Positions 26,992 to 34,721 of a stretch of DNA of 34,979 nucleotides are shown here, piece after piece (position 1 is the stretch's first letter; each line of letters starts with the position of its first letter). Made by a program: the position numbers and the translations under genes. The notes under the pieces are model-generated. The model was not told the origin of the DNA. It worked only from the letters and a program-made list of their open reading frames with translations, and did not search any database. The DNA is from Rickettsiales bacterium (GTDB lineage Bacteria; Pseudomonadota; Alphaproteobacteria; Rickettsiales; CANDYO01): NCBI GenBank assembly GCA_025210695.1, contig JAOARE010000025.1, positions 1-34,979 of the forward strand. Reading direction: 5' to 3'.

Positions 26992-28367
26992 TGTTTCTTC
27001 AACCTTTTTTCTAATAGTTTTCCAGCTAAACTTAAAAGAGTTACTAAAATATAATAGCAAATAGCAGCCACCGTTAAAGGTTCTAAATAACTATATTGTT
27101 CTGCTGAAACAACATTTGCTCTCCGCATAATATCTGCAACTCCAATTACTGAAATAATTGAAGATTCCTTCACCATATTAATCGCTTCATTCACTAATGA
27201 CGGCAAAATATTTCTAATTGCTTGAGGCATAATGATATGTTGCATCATTAATCTATAAGGCATACCTAAAGACTTAGCAGCCTCAAATTGCCCTCTATCA
27301 ACTGATTCAATCCCAGCTCTAATATTTTCAGAAACATAAGCACCTGAATTCATAGAAAAAGCTATAATTCCTGCAGCAAAAGCTGAAATTTCAATACCAA
27401 GCAAAGAAGGCATTGCAAAATACATAATAGATAATTGAAGCAATAATGGCGTTCCTCTAAAAACAGAGAGATAACAAATTGCAAAGGTTTTTAGAAGTTT
27501 GTTTGAACTAATTCTAAACAAAGATAAAATAGTTCCAATCACCAAGCCGAAGAATACTGAAATTAAAGCATATTGAAGGGTGACCCCTATTCCAACAGGA
27601 ATATAAGCCAAAGACTTTAATAAATTACCATATTTAGCATGGCCTTGTTGATTGAACCAAATATTTGCTATTTTTTCTATGGCCCCTTCTTTTTCTAAAC
27701 TTTCTATTGCCTGATTAAACTTTTCTTTTAACTCTGATCCTTTTTTAAAAGCTATTGCATAACCATCACCAGACTTAGGAAATACATGAGCAATAAGACC
27801 GGGATTAGCGCCCAGAATTTCTTTAACCTGACCTTCTTCTAAAAGCAAAACATCAATCCGCCCTAATTTTAATTCTTGAAGCAAATGAAGATTATTAGAT
27901 AAAAATTCAACACTCACATTAGATAATTCATTTTGCTTTTCCTTAGCAACTCCCTCCATGATGCTACCTAATTGAGCGCCTATTCTCTTATTATCTAAAT
28001 CCTCAATATCGACACCTTCTTTAGCAATTCCTACAATTGAAGCTTGATAATAAACATTAGAAAAATCAACATTAGTAGATCTTTCAGGAGTTAAAGTTAA
28101 TCCAGATACTACAAAATCTACCTTACCAGTTTGAAGAGCTGGAATTAGACCATTAAACTCTAATTCTTGAATCTCTAATTTCATTCCCAGTTTCTCTGTT
28201 ATTTCTTTAGCCAAAGCAATATCAAAACCAACAACTTCACCATCCTTTTTATATTCAAAAGGAGGATAGTCAGGAGAAGTTCCAAGCTTGATAATAGGCT
28301 CTTCGGTTTTTTCTTTGCATGCTACCACTGAAAACAATAACAAACAGATTATAATTTTTTTTACCAT
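26988..28367 (-). CDS. Fused amino-acid-binding lipoprotein and permease (GlnH-GlnP type)
   Basis: A 459-residue fusion. Residues 1-17 are a lipoprotein signal with lipobox SVVAC (Cys17), although the second half spans the membrane. Residues about 25-245 form a family-3 solute-binding domain (KLGTSPDYPPFEYKKDGEVV, then GFDIALAKEI and the VDFVVSGLTLTPER loop). Residues about 250-459 are a His/Glu/Gln/Arg-type permease with LSVFRGTPLLLQL and the coupling motif EAAKSLGMPYRLMMQ. Such fusions occur in Gram-positive GlnP and some intracellular bacteria and tether the receptor to its channel. Coupled to the ATPase, divergent from argR. Confidence 0.92.
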   Translation of the reverse strand: MVKKIIICLLLFSVVACKEKTEEPIIKLGTSPDYPPFEYKKDGEVVGFDIALAKEITEKLGMKLEIQELEFNGLIPALQTGKVDFVVSGLTLTPERSTNVDFSNVYYQASIVGIAKEGVDIEDLDNKRIGAQLGSIMEGVAKEKQNELSNVSVEFLSNNLHLLQELKLGRIDVLLLEEGQVKEILGANPGLIAHVFPKSGDGYAIAFKKGSELKEKFNQAIESLEKEGAIEKIANIWFNQQGHAKYGNLLKSLAYIPVGIGVTLQYALISVFFGLVIGTILSLFRISSNKLLKTFAICYLSVFRGTPLLLQLSIMYFAMPSLLGIEISAFAAGIIAFSMNSGAYVSENIRAGIESVDRGQFEAAKSLGMPYRLMMQHIIMPQAIRNILPSLVNEAINMVKESSIISVIGVADIMRRANVVSAEQYSYLEPLTVAAICYYILVTLLSLAGKLLEKRLKKQ

Positions 28368-28389
28368 AAGATATCTTGCATAAAATCAC

Positions 28390-28404
28390 ATATTACTGTA
28401 ATAT
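28390..28404. promoter_or_regulatory. Palindrome in the argR-importer divergent region
   Basis: ATATTAC-T-GTAATAT is a perfect seven-base inverted repeat around one base. It overlaps the -10 box of the importer promoter and lies 61-75 bases upstream of the argR start. It is AT-rich, so chance is possible. Confidence 0.35.
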
Positions 28405-28428
28405 AATGCATATATTTGCATATTTCAA
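28400..28428 (-). promoter_or_regulatory. Importer promoter with an ARG-box-like operator in its spacer
   Basis: On the minus strand TTGAAA (28428-28423) and TATATT (28405-28400) are exactly 17 bases apart. The spacer holds TGCAAATATATGCA (28407-28420), symmetric at its ends and matching the ArgR operator layout (TGnAT, four A/T bases, then the mirror half), with C/G in place of one A/T in each half. Further TGCA units occur at about 28378 and 28447. Repression by the adjacent ArgR is inference. Confidence 0.55.
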
Positions 28429-28464
28429 GAATAATATACGCTACAATGCAAAAAGGAGCTTGTG

Positions 28465-28866
28465 ATGAATGATGATATTATTGAAATAATAAAACGAGGA
28501 ATTAACGAACAACAAGTTTTATTATCAGAATTGACTAAAATAGGGCATAGCATTACTCAGTCAAGCATATCTCGAAGACTAAAGAAAATGGGAATAAAGA
28601 AAATTGGCGGGAAATACAGGCTTCCAAAATCTGAAGAAAGCAAAATAAAAAACATAGCTTTTATAAAACCCAACTTAGTAGTGATTCATACACTTCCAGG
28701 ACATGCTAGTGCAATTGGAGCAATTATAGACGAAACATTGGTAAGCAACCCTAAATATCAAGAATTTGTAGGAACTATAGCCGGAGATGACACCATCTTC
28801 GTTGCCATTGAAGGTGAGGCTCATGATAGAGTTATATCTGCATTAAAAAACTTATTAATGTGTTAG
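28465..28866 (+). CDS. argR: Arginine repressor ArgR
   Basis: ArgR is a hexameric repressor that binds ARG boxes when loaded with arginine. The 133 residues have the N-terminal winged helix (ITQSSISRRLKKMGIKKIGGKYRLP, about 30-54) and the C-terminal oligomerisation and arginine-binding domain with HTLPGHASAIGAIID (about 75-89) and GTIAGDDTIFV (103-113), where the double Asp contacts arginine. The start at 28465 is preferred over the GTG at 28462 because AGGAG (28454-28458) then has a 6-base spacer. It is rare in alphaproteobacteria and lies divergent to an amino-acid importer, so its target is probably import, as reported for ArgR and GlnPQ in Chlamydia. Confidence 0.93.
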   Translation: MNDDIIEIIKRGINEQQVLLSELTKIGHSITQSSISRRLKKMGIKKIGGKYRLPKSEESKIKNIAFIKPNLVVIHTLPGHASAIGAIIDETLVSNPKYQEFVGTIAGDDTIFVAIEGEAHDRVISALKNLLMC

Positions 28867-29295
28867 AATTAAATAATGGATGCTTCACTATAATTATTTC
28901 TAATATTAATTATTGCACAATTTTTCTAGAATTTTCTCTCTAAGTATAGGATTACAGCAAACGAAGAAAACTCAAGAATGAAAATTACAATGTTTTCTAA
29001 AAGTACCCTAAAACAAAACTATGACTTTCTCTTTAGCAAAAAATTTATATTTGACTCATAACTATAGTATTTCCTCTATTATAAAGAACATTTTATGTCT
29101 TATTATAACGAGCATCACTTTTTGATTATATTTATCAATCTACTTAATACAAAGTTGCTCCTATTATCTATAAATAGATAATGTAGCCATTAATATCAAC
29201 TATTGAGCAATATACAGAACTTAGCTATTATTAGATATGACATGAAGATAATTATCAAAAATTTGCTCAACTTAACAAAAGAAGTAGAATAAACA
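28867..29295. other. 429-base gene-free region upstream of the signalling operon
   Basis: No convincing gene is seen; the longest small frame with a Met (28978-29061, 27 codons) has no ribosome site. It holds two inverted repeats: ATTATCTAT-AA-ATAGATAAT (29163-29182, perfect nine-base arms) and TTGAGCAA (29203-29210) facing TTGCTCAA (29263-29270), with GATAATTATC (29247-29256) inside the latter. These may be regulator sites or RNA hairpins in the leader of the sensor kinase gene. No transposon ends were found. Confidence 0.5.
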
Positions 29296-32200
29296 ATGAG
29301 AAACAATAAGATTTATAACTTTTTCAGAGTTTCTACAATAATTCTTCTACTATCTTTAGTAACTAATATTATAGTTCATTATTTTGAAAATCATGTACAA
29401 AAATCAGTTCAACATTCCATTAGGGATATTCTAGAAGTTAAATCAATTCTTTCTTTAGCCCAAGATGCTAAAAAGGTTCAAATTGCCTTTTTTCATCAAG
29501 ATAAATACATTTATTTACAAATCTATAATAACGCTATAAACAACATTTATTCAAAACTATATGCTTTCAAAAAAGCAAAGTCAGATAATGTAATTAGAAT
29601 AATTACATTACTTGATAAAGTAAATATAGATCTTAAGAAGTCTATCACTTTGTTTCCACAGGAAGAAATTGAAGAATCATATGTCCATTCAGATTTAACC
29701 ATAGCTCCTATGGAAAGTATAATTAAAGAAATTAGTAAAATGTTGTATGAAGAAAATAAATCTTTATATCAAAGTCAAAAAACTCTAGATAATCTAAATT
29801 CCTTGAGCTTCCTTCTAAAGATAATTCTTATTATTACTTTTGCAGTGTTTCTTTATGGTTTAAGAAGATATTATATTTATATAAATAGTTTAGAAGATAG
29901 AAATTTGAGGCTAGAAAATATCATTGAAGGAATAACTCATGGAATAATTATCGTTGATAAAAACGGCATTATTAAATCTTCAAATGAACCTGCACAAAAA
30001 ATCTTTGATTATTTAGAAGATGAATTAATTGGTAAATCAATAGATTTGCTTATACCTAAAGAATATCATACCCAGCATAAAAAAAACATTGCTTCATATG
30101 TATATCATGGCTGTAAGACAATGATGGCTTCTGGAAGATTTGTGAGCGGAGTTAAGAAAAGTGGTGAAAAAACTTTGTTAGAAATTGGTTTAAGTAAGAT
30201 AACTACGGCAAATGGTTCCACTCAAGTTATTATAACCATTGTTGATGCCATAGAAAGAAATTATTTAATTGAAAATTTAAGTAAATCCAATGAACTTAAT
30301 CGAGCAATTTTAGACGCCTCTAATCACCTAATCATTTCCACAGATTGTCAGGGTATAGTAACTCAGTTTAATTCAGCATCTGAAGAATTACTTGGATATA
30401 CAGCAGAGGAAGTTGTTGGAAAACAAACTCCTGCTCTTTGGCATGATAAAGAGGAAGTTGCAAAACGCGCCGAAGAAATAAGTAAGGAGTTAGGTGAGAA
30501 CATTACCCCAGGGTTTGAGGTGTTCACAATTAAACCTCGTAATATTGAACCTGAAAGGCGGCAATGGACATTTATTCGTAAGGATAAAACAACATTCCCC
30601 GTTCAGCTCACAATCACTTGTATTCGTAATGAAAACAAAAAAGTTATAGGATATTTAGGTGTTGCTGAAGACATCACCCAGCGTAAACTATCTGAAAGCT
30701 TGTTAGCAGCCAGCGAAGAAAAATTTCGTGTAATGTATGAAAACTCACCAGATGGTTATCTCATCATGGAACTTAATAAAGCAAAAATTACTGATTGCAA
30801 TCGTATGGCAGCAAAAATGCTCAATGGCACAAAAGAGCAAATCTTAGGCTTAACTCCTGATCAATTATCTCCTGAGTTTCAACCAGATGGGAGAAATTCT
30901 AATGAACGGGTCCAAGAAAATATAGAAATAATCCTTAAGAATGGCTCTTATCGTTTTGACTGGGTGCACAAAAAAATAACAGGTGAATTATTTCCATGTG
31001 ATGTAAATATTTCATTAATTAACTATGAAGATCGTCAGGTTCTTTTAGTTGGTTGGCGTAATATGGAAAAGCAAAAGAAAGCCGAAAAAGAACTAGAAGA
31101 CTCTAAACATTTTTTAAAACTAATTTTTGATAATAGTCCATCAATTCTGTTTGTAAAAGATCAAGATTTTAGAATTGTCGAGGCTAATTCATTGTTCTTA
31201 TCTATGTATCCTAAGAGTCAACAAAACAAAATAATTGGATACACAACTATTGAATCATATAATAAAAATGATGCAAAAGAATTCTTGAAGAATGATCAAA
31301 AAGCCTTTGATGAAGGATATTCTGCTGTTACCGAAACTCTTATCACCCCTGATGGGATACAGCGCACACTTTACACTCAAAAAGTTAGGTTTGAAGATGG
31401 GAAGAATAATCCTTTCATATTAGGTATTGCAACTGATATTACTGAATATGAAGCAGAATTATTATTGTTCCAGCAGATGCACAATATTATTTCTGATATA
31501 AACATCAGTTTTACCGATAAAATACAAAGAATCTTAGAAGAAGGATGTAGATATTTTCAATTATCTTTAGGAATCATTGCTGAAGTTAGTAATGGCAGGC
31601 ATAATGTCCTTTATAGGACAAATACTCAAAGTCCTAAATCAGGAGAAGACTTGTCTTTAGAAAATATATGCTCTAATATTACATATGAACATAATGATAT
31701 ATTTTATTCGGATAATTTGAGAGTCGCTCAATCTTCCGATGACTCTTCTATAAAATCTTTAACTTATATTAGAACAAAAGTTATAGTCAACGGATCTCCT
31801 TTTGGAGAAATTGTTTTTAGTGATGCAAAAGAGCGTGGGAAGCAATTCTCTAATCGTGAGATTGCTATGTTAAAATATATTGCTCAATCGGTTGGTTTTA
31901 AAATAACTCAACAAAACTATTTATTGGAGAAAAACAAACTAATAGATAAACTATCTGAGTCTAACGAAGAACTAGAACGCTTTGCATTTGTATGTAGTCA
32001 TGACCTACAAGAGCCACTTCGTATGATTCGTAGTTTCTCAGAAAAACTACAAATGCATATGGGAGAACATTTTCAAAATGATACAAAGGGAAAAAAATAT
32101 TTCCGTTTTATTACCAATGGTGCAGAACAGGCGCAAGACTTAATTCAAGATATTCTTACTTATTCGAGTATTGATAATGATACTCATCCAATGGAAGAAG

Positions 32201-32643
32201 TACATCCGCAAGAGCTAATAGATGTTATTAAGAATAATCTTCATCTTAGTCTTAAAGAAAGGGGTGGAAGAATTACCTATGATGAACTGCCAATGTTATA
32301 CGGTAACAAAACTCAGTTTTTCCAATTATTTCAGAATCTTATAAACAATGGAATAAAGTATCAAGAGTTGGACTCTACCCCCCATGTTCATGTTAGTATA
32401 AAAGATTCTGGTGAATATTGGCAATTTGCTGTTAAAGATAATGGTATTGGTATTGAAAAACATCATTTAACTAAGATATTTAATGTTTTTCAAAGACTAA
32501 ACAGAAAAGGTCAATATCCAGGAACAGGTATAGGACTTTCTATTTGTAAGAAAGTGGTCCAAGGACATGGTGGAAAAATTTGGGTTGAATCCAAAAAAAA
32601 TATAGGTTCCACATTCTATTTTACAATTTTAAAAGCTAACTAA
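29296..32643 (+). CDS. Multi-PAS membrane sensor histidine kinase
   Basis: A 1115-residue kinase. Two membrane helices (about 13-30 and 170-188) bracket a helical extracytoplasmic sensor of about 140 residues. Four PAS-like domains follow: about 203-320, 333-465 (closing IGYLGVAEDITQRK), 472-595 and 603-718 (closing LGIATDITEYE). A GAF-like domain (about 725-870) precedes the coiled segment and HisKA with phospho-accepting His902 (FVCSHDLQEPLRM). The ATPase domain has the N box (QNLINNGIKY, about 1013-1022), DNGIGI (1048-1053) and GTGIGL (1076-1081). The SHDLQEPLR type is that of phytochrome-like kinases. First gene of a three-gene operon; ligands unknown. Confidence 0.9.
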   Translation: MRNNKIYNFFRVSTIILLLSLVTNIIVHYFENHVQKSVQHSIRDILEVKSILSLAQDAKKVQIAFFHQDKYIYLQIYNNAINNIYSKLYAFKKAKSDNVIRIITLLDKVNIDLKKSITLFPQEEIEESYVHSDLTIAPMESIIKEISKMLYEENKSLYQSQKTLDNLNSLSFLLKIILIITFAVFLYGLRRYYIYINSLEDRNLRLENIIEGITHGIIIVDKNGIIKSSNEPAQKIFDYLEDELIGKSIDLLIPKEYHTQHKKNIASYVYHGCKTMMASGRFVSGVKKSGEKTLLEIGLSKITTANGSTQVIITIVDAIERNYLIENLSKSNELNRAILDASNHLIISTDCQGIVTQFNSASEELLGYTAEEVVGKQTPALWHDKEEVAKRAEEISKELGENITPGFEVFTIKPRNIEPERRQWTFIRKDKTTFPVQLTITCIRNENKKVIGYLGVAEDITQRKLSESLLAASEEKFRVMYENSPDGYLIMELNKAKITDCNRMAAKMLNGTKEQILGLTPDQLSPEFQPDGRNSNERVQENIEIILKNGSYRFDWVHKKITGELFPCDVNISLINYEDRQVLLVGWRNMEKQKKAEKELEDSKHFLKLIFDNSPSILFVKDQDFRIVEANSLFLSMYPKSQQNKIIGYTTIESYNKNDAKEFLKNDQKAFDEGYSAVTETLITPDGIQRTLYTQKVRFEDGKNNPFILGIATDITEYEAELLLFQQMHNIISDINISFTDKIQRILEEGCRYFQLSLGIIAEVSNGRHNVLYRTNTQSPKSGEDLSLENICSNITYEHNDIFYSDNLRVAQSSDDSSIKSLTYIRTKVIVNGSPFGEIVFSDAKERGKQFSNREIAMLKYIAQSVGFKITQQNYLLEKNKLIDKLSESNEELERFAFVCSHDLQEPLRMIRSFSEKLQMHMGEHFQNDTKGKKYFRFITNGAEQAQDLIQDILTYSSIDNDTHPMEEVHPQELIDVIKNNLHLSLKERGGRITYDELPMLYGNKTQFFQLFQNLINNGIKYQELDSTPHVHVSIKDSGEYWQFAVKDNGIGIEKHHLTKIFNVFQRLNRKGQYPGTGIGLSICKKVVQGHGGKIWVESKKNIGSTFYFTILKAN

Positions 32644-32657
32644 TGTAGAGAAAGATT

Positions 32658-33113
32658 ATGACAAATAATATAAAACTAGCTGAAATACTTCTTGTTGAAG
32701 ATAATGAAGGAGACATTGAATTAACTAAAGAAGCATTTGATGAAGCCAAATTTCGTAATAATCTTCATGTAGTGGAAGATGGTGATGAAGCCCTAGATTA
32801 TTTATTTAAACAAAATAATTATGTGGACGCTATTACCCCAGATATTATTCTTCTTGATTTAAATTTACCTGGAACAGACGGTAGGGAAGTTCTTGAAAAA
32901 ATAAAAGCTGATAAATTTTTAAAAAGAATTCCTGTTATTGTTCTAACTAGTTCAAAAGCAGATAAAGATATTATAGAAAGCTATGATCTGCATGCTAATT
33001 GTTATATTGTGAAACCAGTAAATGCTATAAAGTTTATGGATGTAGTTCAGCATGTTGAGAACTTTTGGGTGGATATTGTATGCCTTCCACCGCATTCAGA
33101 CGAAGATAAATAA
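32658..33113 (+). CDS. Rcp1-like single-domain response regulator
   Basis: A 151-residue receiver domain without an output domain. Acidic pocket Glu14/Asp15 (LLVEDNEGD), phospho-acceptor Asp67 (ILLDLNLPGTDG), Thr97 (VLTSS) and Lys119 (VKP) are all present. The NEGDIELTKEAF start and the WVDIVCLPP end are those of Rcp1, the partner of cyanobacterial phytochrome kinases, which fits the kinase type encoded 14 bases upstream. It passes the signal by protein contact or phosphotransfer rather than by DNA binding. A small extension (SDEDK) ends the chain. Confidence 0.93.
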   Translation: MTNNIKLAEILLVEDNEGDIELTKEAFDEAKFRNNLHVVEDGDEALDYLFKQNNYVDAITPDIILLDLNLPGTDGREVLEKIKADKFLKRIPVIVLTSSKADKDIIESYDLHANCYIVKPVNAIKFMDVVQHVENFWVDIVCLPPHSDEDK

Positions 33114-33123
33114 AGGTTGTTTC

Positions 33124-33870
33124 ATGGAGTTAATTCAGCAAAAACTAGAACGTTTAGAGCGCGAACTTGAAGATTTAAAAAAAGAATACCAAGAATATGC
33201 TTATATAATATCTCATGATTTAAACGCTCCTTTACGATCTATTGAGGGATTTGCTGCTATAATCTCTGAGGATAACGCTAATAAATTTGATGATAAAACA
33301 AAAAAGAACTTTGAGTATATAGTTAAATCTTCTGAGAATCTAAAAAAGATAATATCTGCTCTACTGGATTACTCTAGAATAAATACAATGAATAACGTTT
33401 TTTCTCAAGTTAATTGTAACGATTTACTTTGTGAAGTAAAAGATCAACTTAAAGAAATTATAGAACAAACAGAATCAATTATTTTAATTGAAAATTTGCC
33501 TATAATACAAGGCGATAGAGAGCAACTTATAAAAGTATTCTATCACCTATTAAAAAATGCATTACTTTATAGAAAAGAAGGGGTTAGACCCAAAATAGTT
33601 ATTGCGTGTAAAGATAAAGTAAATATATGGGAGTTTTCTATTAAAGATAATGGGATTGGTATAAAAGATAACCTTAAAGAAAAAATATTCAAAGTTCTCA
33701 GAAGAGCTGTTTCTAATAAGAAATATCAAGGCATAGGAATGGGATTGAATATTGCTCAGAAAATTTTAAATAAACATCACGGAAATATATGGCTAGAGTC
33801 AGAATCTGATTCTGGGTCTACATTCTTTTTCACTGTTAAAAAATATTTAGGGGCTGTCCTAGATAATTAG
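33124..33870 (+). CDS. Soluble histidine kinase with an IS-derived C-terminus
   Basis: A 248-residue kinase without membrane or sensor domain: a short N-terminal coiled coil, HisKA with His31 (IISHDLNAPLRSI), and the ATPase domain with DNGIGI and GIGMGLNI. The start at 33124 follows the regulator stop by 10 bases and carries AAGG; a longer start at 33052 would overlap the regulator out of frame. The last six residues, GAVLDN, and the stop codon are read from the terminal repeat of the inserted IS1595-family element at 33850, so the native end was replaced. All catalytic motifs lie before this point (GSTFFFTV is the usual end), so the enzyme may still work. It may phosphorylate the neighbouring Rcp1-like protein. 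Confidence 0.88.
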   Translation: MELIQQKLERLERELEDLKKEYQEYAYIISHDLNAPLRSIEGFAAIISEDNANKFDDKTKKNFEYIVKSSENLKKIISALLDYSRINTMNNVFSQVNCNDLLCEVKDQLKEIIEQTESIILIENLPIIQGDREQLIKVFYHLLKNALLYRKEGVRPKIVIACKDKVNIWEFSIKDNGIGIKDNLKEKIFKVLRRAVSNKKYQGIGMGLNIAQKILNKHHGNIWLESESDSGSTFFFTVKKYLGAVLDN

Positions 33871-34358
33871 TTTAAATATCTCTTACCCTATTGTTGTATA
33901 AGGATTATCTGAGTTATGGGATTCGGGTTATTAAATCTCCATTCACACTCTTTTAAAAATAGCTCAAAATTATCTTTAGGTACACCATTAAATTTTCTCA
34001 TATACCTCTTGGCTTGATTCCAAAAATTCTCAATTCCATTTATATGATTCTTTTTATCGGCAAATAGCTTATGTTAGCTTTGCGGTGACCACCAAAATAA
34101 CTTTCATCTACTTCCATTTTTTCAGCAAAATAATCATCACTCTCTAATTTAATCTCATAAGTTATTATTTTTCTTAGTCTATGAAGTCTATGAAAGGAAA
34201 ATGCTGCTGTAGTCTTGTTTATTCCTGCAAGACTTGAAGCACAGCGCACCGTAGTTCTAGCTACAAAGTGCTCTATTAATTTGTTTTATTTTAGTTTGCT
34301 TAGTCTGTTCTTTCTCAGTATTCCTATATAACATTTTATTGTTATCCAGGACAGCCCC
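33850..34358. mobile_element. IS1595-family (ISXO2-like) insertion sequence, internally deleted
   Basis: Terminal inverted repeats GGGGCTGTCCTAGATAA (33850-33866) and its mirror (34358-34342, GGGGCTGTCCTGGATAA) match at 16 of 17 bases and enclose about 509 bases. The transposase inside is broken. The 8-base flanks (AATATTTA left, ATAATTTT right) are not identical, so no target duplication survives. The left end enters the 3' end of the soluble kinase gene. Confidence 0.85.
33888..34334 (-). pseudogene. Broken IS1595-family transposase
   Basis: Read on the minus strand. An N-terminal part in one frame (MLYRNTEKEQ) shifts after KIKQ into LIEHFVARTTVRCASSLAGINKTTAAF, then the ISXO2 motif MEVDESYFGG with the first catalytic Asp. 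Soon after, at about 34060-34080, the frame breaks and resumes with LFADKKNHINGIENFWNQAKR and ends FLKECEWRFN, the family's C-terminus. The stretch between, including the second catalytic Asp, is missing. A nine-base tandem duplication makes HRLHRLRK where HRLRK is expected. Two frame breaks plus the deletion mean it is inactive. Confidence 0.87.
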
Positions 34359-34368
34359 ATAATTTTTA

Positions 34369-34396
34369 TTGATATTTTCTTAAAATTCTCTATACT
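34369..34396 (+). promoter_or_regulatory. Predicted promoter of rpmI-rplT
   Basis: TTGATA (34369-34374) and TATACT (34391-34396) are 16 bases apart, 11 bases beyond the end of the insertion sequence. It leaves a leader of about 100 bases before rpmI. Confidence 0.5.
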
Positions 34397-34402
34397 GTGT
34401 TC

Positions 34403-34422
34403 TTCTAAAAATATTTTTAGAA
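34403..34422. promoter_or_regulatory. Perfect 20-base palindrome in the rpmI leader
   Basis: TTCTAAAAATATTTTTAGAA is fully self-complementary and begins about at the expected transcription start of rpmI. It may be an operator or form an RNA hairpin with an ATAT loop; no T tract follows it. Confidence 0.4.
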
Positions 34423-34501
34423 ACATTACAAGTAGTATGGCTTATATAATGGCATGCCTAATCTACTTAGAAATTCCAATAATAATATAATGAGGAACGA
34501 A

Positions 34502-34711
34502 ATGCCGAAAATGAAAACAAATAGTAGTGCCAAAAAGAGATTCTCTTTCACTGCTAGCAACAAAGTACGAGGCACCCAAGCTGGAAAGCAGCATGGTATG
34601 CGTAAAAGATCCCCTAACCAAATTCGTAATCTTCGTGGTACCACAATTTTATGTGATGCGGATCGTAAAATAGTTATGCAATTCATGCCATATGGTAAAA
34701 AATTTAGATAA
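34502..34711 (+). CDS. rpmI: 50S ribosomal protein L35
   Basis: A 69-residue basic protein: [20 protein letters not shown], then the [23 protein letters not shown] block that defines L35. The start at 34502 fits the family and has GAGGA (34492-34496) with a 5-base spacer; the in-frame start at 34454 would add 16 unrelated residues. infC, often upstream of rpmI, is not there; the insertion sequence lies there instead. rplT follows after 10 bases. Confidence 0.95.
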   Translation: MPKMKTNSSAKKRFSFTASNKVRGTQAGKQHGMRKRSPNQIRNLRGTTILCDADRKIVMQFMPYGKKFR

Positions 34712-34721
34712 GGATTAAGAT

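Noticed and set aside
28978..29061. A 27-codon small open frame (MKITMFSKS start) in the gap before the sensor kinase
   Set aside because: No ribosome site, very AT-rich sequence where such frames arise by chance, and no recognisable motif.
33052..33870. Longer start for the soluble histidine kinase
   Set aside because: The extra residues are an out-of-frame reading of the response regulator end; 33124 follows that stop codon by 10 bases with AAGG upstream.
33842..34366. Eight-base target duplication flanking the IS1595 element
   Set aside because: The flanks AATATTTA and ATAATTTT share only A/T richness; they are not a duplication.
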